A DNA stretch of 64,000 nucleotides, from assembly GCF_003984625.1 (NCBI RefSeq), contig NZ_RWKH01000026.1:1-64000 (forward strand). Reading direction: 5' to 3'. The translations under genes were made by a program, and so were the position numbers. Source of the DNA: Variovorax sp. DXTD-1. Its GTDB lineage: Bacteria; Pseudomonadota; Gammaproteobacteria; Burkholderiales; Burkholderiaceae_C. The notes below the pieces were generated by a model, which saw only the letters and a list, made by a program, of their open reading frames with translations, had not been told where the DNA came from and searched no databases. Position 1 is the stretch's first letter. Each line of letters begins with the position of its first letter. Below, piece by piece: positions 24,370-31,141 of the stretch.

Positions 24370-25416
24370 ATGAAGTCTGGACTGTGCGTGGTGGGTATCG
24401 CTGTTGCCTTGACGGCTTGCGGCGGGGGAGGTGGCGGAGGCGGTAGTTTCGGCGGGTTCCCGGTGGTCGATGCCGGAACAACCCCGGCCCCTGCGCCGGC
24501 TCCTTCGCCGGCACCTGCGCCTGCGCCCGTTCCCTCGCCAGCTCCCGCTCCGGCCCCTGTCCCGGTGGTGCGCGCGATGATGTACGAACATCAGGCAAGC
24601 ACCACCGGCGCCACCGCCGCCAAGTTCCTCGCACTGCTCAATGCCGAAGGCGCCAAGGGCTATCGCTACGTCAGCGACCTCGCCTATTCCACCGAGAACA
24701 ACGTCACCAAGTCGCTTCTGATCAAGGACGCTGAAACCACCTACACCTACGAACTGCTGGAGGCAACGCCTGCCTCCGAGGCCGACTTCGTGCAGCAGGC
24801 CAATGCCCGAGGAGCCCGAGGATTCCAGTACATCGGCATCTACGCCCAGGGGCTCCTCTATCGCAAGAACAACTCGTCAGGGGCAACCTACAGCTACCTC
24901 ACGAAGCCCAACCAGTTCCCCCGCACCAAGACGCGCGACTACTTTCTCGCGCAAGCCAACGAGCAGGGCGCCGACGGCTACCGCTACGTGCAGGAGTACC
25001 TGTTCGACAGCAGCGGCAACACCTCCGCCCTCTATGAGAAAAGCGCGCCCGGCGCCATCTACAGCTACGAAGTACCTGCTGGCACTCCGACCACGGGCGA
25101 TGCATTCCTGGCCGAACTCAACGCCCAGGGCACGAAAGGTTTTCGGCTCCTGGAACCCTATTTGTTCGACGCCAGTTTTTCGACAGGCAACCACATCTAC
25201 GTGAAGGACGCATCGCAGTCCACCACCTTCAGCTACCTGTTGCGCGACTACCTGCTACCCAGCGCCGAGATGCTCGCCCAGGCCAATGAAGAAGGTGCCA
25301 AAGGCAACGGGCTGCTCTTCGTAGTGCCGATCATGATTCCCGGCAAGAACATCTACTACACCCCTGCCAATTGCAGCGGTCCGTTGTGCGATGTGCACGC
25401 CCCGTTCATCAACTAG
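24370..25416 (+). CDS. Lipoprotein built of five ~54-residue repeats
   Basis: The 348-residue protein has a lipoprotein signal peptide with LTAC lipobox (Cys17), eight glycines after the Cys, a Pro-Ala linker (~39-66) and then five tandem repeats beginning near residues 86, 140, 192, 246 and 302. The repeat core reads F(L/V)xxxNxxGAxGYRYxxxYLF...YSY. The last repeat is truncated and ends with GPLCDVHAPFIN. A surface-exposed or periplasmic binding role is plausible, but no family was recognised. It follows the two-component genes and shares their upstream element. A degenerate second copy of its 3' end lies at 25963. Confidence 0.75.
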   Translation: MKSGLCVVGIAVALTACGGGGGGGGSFGGFPVVDAGTTPAPAPAPSPAPAPAPVPSPAPAPAPVPVVRAMMYEHQASTTGATAAKFLALLNAEGAKGYRYVSDLAYSTENNVTKSLLIKDAETTYTYELLEATPASEADFVQQANARGARGFQYIGIYAQGLLYRKNNSSGATYSYLTKPNQFPRTKTRDYFLAQANEQGADGYRYVQEYLFDSSGNTSALYEKSAPGAIYSYEVPAGTPTTGDAFLAELNAQGTKGFRLLEPYLFDASFSTGNHIYVKDASQSTTFSYLLRDYLLPSAEMLAQANEEGAKGNGLLFVVPIMIPGKNIYYTPANCSGPLCDVHAPFIN

Positions 25417-25523
25417 GCATTTGCTGGGGCGGCCAGTTGCTTTAATTTCGGTGGCCGCCGTTCATAAGTAAATTGATTTCGATAGTTTTTGGTATTTATG
25501 ATTTTTTTAAAAGGAATGAGAGT

Positions 25524-25901
25524 ATGAAAAAGATAGTGATTGGAGGAGTGATCTTTGTCGCTGCATTGTTGAGTGGGTGTGGCACTCTGGGCGGTAATAC
25601 AGCGGTTGCCAATGCAACAACTCAGTCTTTAGAGCAACAGCTAAAAAAAGGCGTGACTACAACGGATGATGTTAAGCGCATATTTGGTTCTCCAAATAGC
25701 GTTCAAAATTATGCTGATGGGACGGAGTATTGGATCTACGATAGTGGAAGAAACAATCAAACAAGTGCCATTTTCAGCATGATTCCAGGCAGCAGTACCG
25801 TCGGTCGAGCAGAGGATATTGCTGGCACCAAATCAAAAAGTATGAGTATCTTCTTTGACTCTCGGAAGCGAGTGGTTCGCCACACATTAACGACGCGTTA
25901 A
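25524..25901 (+). CDS. SmpA/BamE-like small lipoprotein, low GC
   Basis: A 125-residue lipoprotein: signal peptide with LLSGC lipobox, then a small domain containing LKKGVTTTDDVKRIFGSPNSV and a DGTEYWIYD strand, the pattern of SmpA/OmlA (BamE-like) folds. The ATG at 25524 follows AAAAGGAATGAGAGT. Base composition is clearly more AT-rich than its neighbours, pointing to recent acquisition. It is inserted between the repeat lipoprotein and a remnant of a duplicate of that gene's 3' end. It is not the core BamE gene by context. Confidence 0.75.
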   Translation: MKKIVIGGVIFVAALLSGCGTLGGNTAVANATTQSLEQQLKKGVTTTDDVKRIFGSPNSVQNYADGTEYWIYDSGRNNQTSAIFSMIPGSSTVGRAEDIAGTKSKSMSIFFDSRKRVVRHTLTTR

Positions 25902-25944
25902 CTAAAACGTTCGCGAAGCATCACGGTGAAGACGGGGTCTACCC

Positions 25945-26022
25945 TCTACCAGTTTCAGTAACCCGCTGTGCAATCTGCACGTCCCCTTTATCAACTAAGC
26001 ATTTAATGCACTGGCCAGTTGT
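25945..26022 (+). pseudogene. Remnant of a duplicated repeat-lipoprotein 3' end
   Basis: The segment encodes NPLCNLHVPFIN then a stop and continues with GCATTT...GGCCAGTTG. It parallels the end of the repeat lipoprotein (GPLCDVHAPFIN, stop, GCATTT...GGCCAGTTG at 25378-25439). Similarity covers coding and 3' flanking bases, so it is the tail of a second gene copy that has lost its body. Confidence 0.7.
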
Positions 26023-26106
26023 GCCAATTGCGATGATTGTGCGTAAAAAAGGCCAAGGTGTGCTGCACGCATCTTGGCCCGAACGCTTCAAATCATCAAT
26101 AAAAAA

Positions 26107-26502
26107 ATGAAAACACATTTCCTCCTTTCATCTCTGCTCGTCGGCGCCTTGAGCTTGACTGGTTGCATACATGCGGGCAGCCCCATTGGGGTGAATTTTC
26201 AGAATGGAAAGACGTATGAGCAGCTGGTCGCCGCCATGGGAAGAAATCCGACCAAGATCTATACCAACAAGGCTGGTAACAAGGTCGCGTCGTTTTTCTA
26301 TTGTCGAAATTGGGAAGTATCGGGAACCTACGGCGGCGGTTATTTCACGCCGCCGTATGCAGAGGCTCGCATGTCGGAAAGCAGGTTCGAATTCAAGTCG
26401 GGGGTCGTCATCGATGCAAAACGCTTGGTGGGTGATCCAGTGAGAGGCTCGCCCAATACAGATCAATGCGGGCATTTCGACCACATCGATACGCAAGAAT
26501 GA
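26107..26502 (+). CDS. Small lipoprotein of unknown function
   Basis: The 131-residue product starts with a lipoprotein signal peptide with LTGC lipobox. A segment NGKTYEQLVAAMGRNPTKIYTNKAGNKVASFFYC has the helix-strand layout of SmpA/BamE-like domains (YEQLVAAMG-PxKI), suggesting distant kinship with the lipoprotein at 25524. Three Cys in the mature part besides the lipid-attached one could form a disulfide. No ribosome-binding site is obvious before ATG 26107. Confidence 0.65.
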   Translation: MKTHFLLSSLLVGALSLTGCIHAGSPIGVNFQNGKTYEQLVAAMGRNPTKIYTNKAGNKVASFFYCRNWEVSGTYGGGYFTPPYAEARMSESRFEFKSGVVIDAKRLVGDPVRGSPNTDQCGHFDHIDTQE

Positions 26503-26554
26503 TGTTGGAAGCAGGTGAGAGAAGACGGACAATTTCCTGCGCAAGAAATTATCA

Positions 26555-27103
26555 ATGAAGATCCACAATTATCCGTATCGCCCGAAGCCGTTGCTCATGG
26601 CTTTTTCGGCTCTGCTATTTGGTCTTGCGGCGTACGGCCTGTGGGAGGCAGCCCAAACCAATGATCGCGGGCTTGTCATCAATAGGGTGTTTCGTTTTTC
26701 TTCTGGAGAAGCAACGATCATCTACTGGTGCCTGGCGGCGCTCGTTGCGGCACTCGCTGGCTCGGCAATCGCAGCGCTCCTGCGGGGCCAATTTTTCCCC
26801 CAGCGCGTCACGCTGACGGAAAATGAGCTTGTGGCGCCCCGTTCGGCGTTCTCCAAGGAGCCCACTCTTTTGAGGCTCTTCGACATCCAGCACATGTCCA
26901 TCTGGGTGCTCCGGAAGAAGCGCTCCCTCAAGATCGTCCACTTCCAGGGGGAACTCGCCATTCATGAGTCATGGCTCCCCAGCGCGGCTGATTTCGATGA
27001 GCTATGTCACGAAATAGAAATTCGTCACTCCGAGATTGTGATTGCAACTCGCCAGAGGATGCAGGCCGAAGCCGCTAGACGCGAATCAGGTGTCCTGCAG
27101 TGA
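26555..27103 (+). CDS. Two-TM membrane protein of unknown function
   Basis: A 182-residue protein with two predicted membrane helices (about 13-30 and 57-77) and a C-terminal cytoplasmic part whose strand pattern (RVTLTENELVAPRSAFSKEPTLLRLFDIQHMSIW) recalls PH-like domains of bacterial membrane proteins. Its stop overlaps the GTG of the next gene. No specific role can be assigned. Confidence 0.6.
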   Translation: MKIHNYPYRPKPLLMAFSALLFGLAAYGLWEAAQTNDRGLVINRVFRFSSGEATIIYWCLAALVAALAGSAIAALLRGQFFPQRVTLTENELVAPRSAFSKEPTLLRLFDIQHMSIWVLRKKRSLKIVHFQGELAIHESWLPSAADFDELCHEIEIRHSEIVIATRQRMQAEAARRESGVLQ

Positions 27104-27507
27104 GGCGCTATCTTCTTGTTGCAGCAGCAATACTGAGTGCACTGACGACGAGCGCTGCAGCCGAATCAATTCCTGCGGAGCTTGTTGGTGTCTGGGCCAA
27201 CGATGGTGCGGTCTTGAAGGGTTCACTCTTGTTCGAGGGACAAGCGCTTTACTTGGGCGCAGATGGGATTGGCGCATTGGTTGGCGGCCCGCCGCCAATC
27301 GGGATGAAGATACAAGCCGTGTTCGACACGGCCACAAACAGAATCAATTTCGATCTCATCGAGAACGAAAAAGTAATTGGCCATGGGCGTGCCATCTATG
27401 ACCCTAATCGGAAGACCATTGGCTCCGGCGACGGCAGAAATGGGCTGTTATGGCGTCGCTCTAGAGAATTGACCAGGGAGATAAAAAATTCCCTGGGGCT
27501 TCATTGA
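27100..27507 (+). CDS. Small exported protein
   Basis: The 135-residue product has a signal peptide (RRYLLVAAAILSALTTSAAAE) and a compact beta-rich mature part starting IPAELVGVWANDGAVLKG, a pattern seen in lipocalin-like small periplasmic proteins. GTG 27100 overlaps the previous stop by 4 nt, so it is coupled with the two-TM protein gene. Function unknown. Confidence 0.65.
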   Translation: MRRYLLVAAAILSALTTSAAAESIPAELVGVWANDGAVLKGSLLFEGQALYLGADGIGALVGGPPPIGMKIQAVFDTATNRINFDLIENEKVIGHGRAIYDPNRKTIGSGDGRNGLLWRRSRELTREIKNSLGLH

Positions 27508-27629
27508 AAGCCCAACGCTGAAAGCGTAGGGATTTTGGCCGCCTTCTCTCGCTGTCTATTTTTTCGAAAGTAGAGCGCGCCGCTCAAATTCGATTTAAAC
27601 CACAAGATCCATCGAGACACAAAATCCAA

Positions 27630-28061
27630 ATGAAATCCGCCCTGCCTCAGGAGCCGGCTCCTTCCATCGAGTCGCCCGCATCGCGACCCATTCCCGTCTG
27701 GCTGGGCCGCTACGCAGCTTGGGGAATGCCACTTGCCTACATCTTGATTGTCGCTCTCGCTGCGATCGGATTGAAGGTGCCTGCAATTGCGTTCAAGGTC
27801 TTCCTTGGAGGCGGAGCGTTCTGGCAACTGCGCGTGCTCCTGAAAAAGGAACCAGGGAATCGATATTTTTTGATTGCACGCAAGGTCGTTGGCATCCAAC
27901 TGGGACTGATGCTCTGTGTCGAAGTTCTGAGCGGGGTTGCGGTTTTTGCGTTGCCATCGGCGATGTGGCCGATGGCGGGCGGGGCTTCGGTATTTGTGGG
28001 CTTCATCCTCCACATTCTGGTCGCCATCTGGGGCTCGTTCCGGTTGAGAGCCGTGGGCTGA
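27630..28061 (+). CDS. Four-TM membrane protein of unknown function
   Basis: A 143-residue hydrophobic protein with a short Pro/Ser-rich cytoplasmic start and about three to four membrane helices (from ~29). No catalytic motif is visible. It opens a short run of tiny membrane-protein genes. Confidence 0.55.
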   Translation: MKSALPQEPAPSIESPASRPIPVWLGRYAAWGMPLAYILIVALAAIGLKVPAIAFKVFLGGGAFWQLRVLLKKEPGNRYFLIARKVVGIQLGLMLCVEVLSGVAVFALPSAMWPMAGGASVFVGFILHILVAIWGSFRLRAVG

Positions 28062-28110
28062 TGATCGTTTGCCTTGCCCCTGTTGCCCTCTGAAATCGCG
28101 AGGTAACTCC

Positions 28111-28326
28111 ATGCCCCGGGTACGACGCATTGTTTTGACGCTTGCTTGGTTGCTTTGCTTGCCAGGCCTCTTTGGCTACTTCATGCTTTCGTTCGGTGCG
28201 CTGGCTACCCTTGGCGAGGGAGGGGAGATCGACGCGAAAGACATTCCTGTACACATCCTTGTCTACGCATCGTTCGTTTGCGGTTGGGTTGGATGGGGAT
28301 GTTTGCTGGAAATGAGTGCGGCATAG
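28111..28326 (+). CDS. Small two-TM protein
   Basis: 71 residues, basic start (MPRVRRIVLT), two hydrophobic helices. The ATG at 28111 is preceded by CGAGGTAACTCC, a reasonable ribosome-binding site. The stop TAG is directly followed by the GTG of the next small ORF. Confidence 0.5.
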   Translation: MPRVRRIVLTLAWLLCLPGLFGYFMLSFGALATLGEGGEIDAKDIPVHILVYASFVCGWVGWGCLLEMSAA

Positions 28327-28521
28327 GTGACTGATCGGCGACTACCACGTGCTTGGCCCATCGTCGGAACGGTTGCCGCTTTGATCGGCCTCTTGCCGCT
28401 GGTTCAGGGACTCCCCCTGCCAGCCGTTCTCGTGTCGCCGGGCATCCTGCTGGCAAGCTACCTGAGTTATTGGCATGTCCGCAAGCCAAACCGCCTTGCA
28501 CCCCCTCCCTCACGCGACTAG
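28327..28521 (+). CDS. Small two-TM protein
   Basis: 64 residues from GTG immediately after the previous stop codon (no gap). It has two hydrophobic helices and a basic, Pro-rich tail. Real expression is likely only through coupling to the gene before it. Confidence 0.4.
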   Translation: MTDRRLPRAWPIVGTVAALIGLLPLVQGLPLPAVLVSPGILLASYLSYWHVRKPNRLAPPPSRD

Positions 28522-28622
28522 CCGTTCCACCGAGAGGTCGAGGCATCTTTCTCGATGCCCGCGATGCCGTCGGTTGTCGCAGGTGTCAAGCACCAGTGTG
28601 TTCTTGTTGCAGGAGTGTTGAG

Positions 28623-29057
28623 ATGCGATCCACTGCCGCGAATGTTTGCCGGCTTCTGGCCGTTGTCCTCTACCTGTCCTCGCTCGTACTGACGCCGTAT
28701 CACACGAGGGAGCCGGAAATGGAAATGCGGGGGATTCTTGTACTGCTTGTGGGGTGGGCTGTGATTCCCGATACACACGTCTGTGCCTGGATCGCCAATC
28801 CGATGGCCATCTTCTGCTTTGTCTGGATGAAAAAGTCTCCTGTGTTGTGCGTGGGCCTCGCTCTGGCGGCACTCGCGCTCGCACACGACTTCAGAAGCGT
28901 CGAGACCCTGGGCTTCGATTCGGGCAGAGACATGGACGCGGGAACGGTGGTGGGATTCGGGGCCGGCAGCTATGTGTGGCTGTCCAGTCTGCTCCTGACG
29001 CTGATCGCTTCGATCATGAGCTTCATCACTCGCCCGACGATGAAACGCGGTGCGTAG
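28623..29057 (+). CDS. Membrane protein of unknown function (~4 TM)
   Basis: A 144-residue protein with about four hydrophobic helices and no recognisable motif. ATG 28623 follows AGGAG (28611) at an acceptable distance; the same frame is open further upstream, but that part lacks coding character. It ends the run of small membrane proteins. Confidence 0.55.
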   Translation: MRSTAANVCRLLAVVLYLSSLVLTPYHTREPEMEMRGILVLLVGWAVIPDTHVCAWIANPMAIFCFVWMKKSPVLCVGLALAALALAHDFRSVETLGFDSGRDMDAGTVVGFGAGSYVWLSSLLLTLIASIMSFITRPTMKRGA

Positions 29058-29144
29058 CTGCGACCGGTGGGCTGCATCGAACCGTGCAAGAACTCACGTT
29101 TGCAATCTCTGCATCCAAGGTTGTGAATTTTCGATAGGGGGTTG

Positions 29145-29184
29145 TGACCTTCGGCATATGGCAGGCCGAGGTCGCCAGACCTAA
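29145..29184 (+). promoter_or_regulatory. Shared 40-bp upstream element, copy 3
   Basis: Same gap-free layout as the copies at 21651 and 24268: TGACCTTC, GCA, TG and ACCTAA conserved. It ends 98 bp before the start of the MORN-type gene. Twenty-three of the 40 positions are identical in all three copies by hand count. Confidence 0.65.
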
Positions 29185-29282
29185 CCTCGCGCCCAACAAA
29201 CTTGCTGGTGCCCATTTCCGCGCAATTGAAGCGGGGCGGGCCGCTGCCTGTGAGATCTTTTCAACATGAAGGAATAACTGAA

Positions 29283-30509
29283 ATGCCCCGTCGATTGGGA
29301 CCGGCTCGCCGACTGATTCCCCTGCAGGCCTTGCCTGCGCTCGCGCTGTTGTGCGCCCATGTATCGCTTCACCCCGCTTGGGCGGCCGACGGCGTTCCGG
29401 CGGCGGAGAAATACGGCTATCGCTGCCTCTATTCGCGCCATATCACCCAAGACCCGTCTAACTGCGTGGTGGGGTACTTCGACAAGAACGGCGTGCGCAT
29501 CAGCGAAGAGATCACGGAGCGCAACCTTGCGCAAGTCGAGTACTACCGTGTATTGCTGGACAAGGATGCATCCGGAAGGCTCCAGATTGCTTCCTACTAC
29601 CCCGGGGGAGAAAAGAAGGTGGATGCACTGGCTATCGGCAAGTCGGAGAACATGCTGAGCGAGTCCAATGTGGAAAACCTGGGTGCAGATGGCGTTTACC
29701 GAGGCTTTCATGCCAACGGAAAAGCCAAGGAGCTCAGCTCGTTTCGCCAAGGCCGGCTCGTCGGTTCTTCCACCACGTGGTACCCCGACGGCCAGATGCA
29801 GTTCAACGCCGACTATTTCGAAGGCGAATTCAATGGACGGGCGGTCACGTACTTTCCCTCCGGCCAGATGGATCAGGAGTCGTACTACGCATTTGGAAAA
29901 CTCAACGGCGCGGTCAATGCATGGCATGACAACGGGGTGAAGAAGACCGAGGCCCACTACGACAACGGAAAGTCGGTTGGAGATTTCACCACCTGGTATC
30001 CGAACGGCAAGAAGCAGTCGCACAGCCAGCGCCTTTTGGGCGCCCTGGATGGCACCTACACCGAGTGGTATGACAACGGCCAGAAGAAGCTGCAGCAGCA
30101 CTATGTTCGCGGTGTGAGGTCAGGTGAGAAGACACAGTGGTATGCCAATGGCCAACGCATGGAGGCGCTGAATTTCGTGCAGGGCGAGTTGGATGGCTTG
30201 TGGCAGTCCTGGTATGACAACGGCCAGATCAAGGGTGAGCGTCAGTACAAGAGCGGCCAGAGAACCGGTCCGTTCACGCATTGGTACTGGAACGGAAAGA
30301 AGAAGATCTCGGGTCAGTACGTGAACGGCAAGCTCGACGGCGTGATTACGGCGTACGGGCTTGATGGCACGTCCATCGAACGGGTCTATGAGCTTGGCGT
30401 GCAGCGCACCACCACCCGCAACGATGAAGACGCACGGCCCGCGACGTCTCCGCGTAGCGATGAAGATAGTTCCGCCGCATTGCCGGCATCGGAGCCGGAA
30501 GTGAAGTGA
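29283..30509 (+). CDS. Exported MORN-variant (YwqK-like) repeat protein
   Basis: The 408-residue protein has a signal peptide ending PAWAAD. It then contains at least nine ~22-24 residue repeats of the form W(Y)xNGQxKxExxYxxGxxxG (residues ~145-370), the MORN-variant/YwqK-type repeat, and a charged, disordered tail. Such proteins are often annotated as YwqK-family antitoxins, but the family is broad and no toxin gene lies next to it. ATG 29283 follows GAAGGAATAACTGA. It has the 40-bp element shared with the two-component genes and the repeat lipoprotein upstream. Confidence 0.75.
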   Translation: MPRRLGPARRLIPLQALPALALLCAHVSLHPAWAADGVPAAEKYGYRCLYSRHITQDPSNCVVGYFDKNGVRISEEITERNLAQVEYYRVLLDKDASGRLQIASYYPGGEKKVDALAIGKSENMLSESNVENLGADGVYRGFHANGKAKELSSFRQGRLVGSSTTWYPDGQMQFNADYFEGEFNGRAVTYFPSGQMDQESYYAFGKLNGAVNAWHDNGVKKTEAHYDNGKSVGDFTTWYPNGKKQSHSQRLLGALDGTYTEWYDNGQKKLQQHYVRGVRSGEKTQWYANGQRMEALNFVQGELDGLWQSWYDNGQIKGERQYKSGQRTGPFTHWYWNGKKKISGQYVNGKLDGVITAYGLDGTSIERVYELGVQRTTTRNDEDARPATSPRSDEDSSAALPASEPEVK

Positions 30510-30600
30510 AAGCTCGAACGAGCCGAAAGGACTCGCGGGGCTAACCAAGTTCGTGCGCCTGCTTCCGGCGCACCCTTATCTAAAACACAGATTGAACCAA

Positions 30601-31026
30601 ATGACGACCATCACCAGACCTACCCTCCTTATCAAGTTTCTATTGGCCAGCGCTGTCGCGCTCGGGCTCTCGGCTTGCGCCGGCAACTCCCAAGGCAGCA
30701 GCGCCCCGACCGACCAACCACCGCAGCGTGCAACGCCCACCTCGCAGGCCGCGAGCGATGCGGATGGCATGCTGAAAAAGCGTGCAGGGCAGACCTTGGG
30801 CGTCAGCCCTTCGCAAGTGACCATCAGCGACGTCGAGCGGGAGGGAGGCTTGAATGGGCGGATCAATTTCACGGCCCATGTGGGGCGTGCGCGATACGGT
30901 TGCTATGTCACCTCCGGCATCGGCGGCACCTCGGACGCCATCTGCACCCGCCCCGGTGGTGGAGGGATGGTCAACAAGAGCAACAACCCGCTGCTCAACG
31001 AAGCCAACAAACTAAACAAGAAGTAA
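30601..31026 (+). CDS. Small lipoprotein of unknown function
   Basis: A 141-residue lipoprotein (LSAC lipobox, Cys26 region), with a Ser/Thr/Gln-rich linker and a small C-terminal domain (VSPSQVTISDVEREGGLNGRINFTAHVGRARYGCYVTSGIGG...). Two Cys in the domain may pair. It ends the accessory block; a terminator follows. Confidence 0.65.
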   Translation: MTTITRPTLLIKFLLASAVALGLSACAGNSQGSSAPTDQPPQRATPTSQAASDADGMLKKRAGQTLGVSPSQVTISDVEREGGLNGRINFTAHVGRARYGCYVTSGIGGTSDAICTRPGGGGMVNKSNNPLLNEANKLNKK

Positions 31027-31117
31027 AACCAATCGTGGACCAAGAATGCCAGCCGTTGATACGGGAGGAGAGCTGGCCCCGGAATCTGACAGATTGCCCG
31101 GTATCCATGACACTTTG

Positions 31118-31141
31118 AAACGCACCTTCGGGTGCGTTTTT
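31118..31141. terminator. Terminator between convergent genes
   Basis: AAACGCACC, TTCG tetraloop, GGTGCGTTT then more T: a perfect stem that can serve both the lipoprotein gene upstream on the plus strand and the ABC exporter gene ending at 31141 on the minus strand. Confidence 0.92.

Noticed and set aside
21391..31140. Genomic island integrated at tRNA-Ser
   Set aside because: The accessory block begins after the tRNA, but no direct repeat of the tRNA 3' end and no integrase gene were found.
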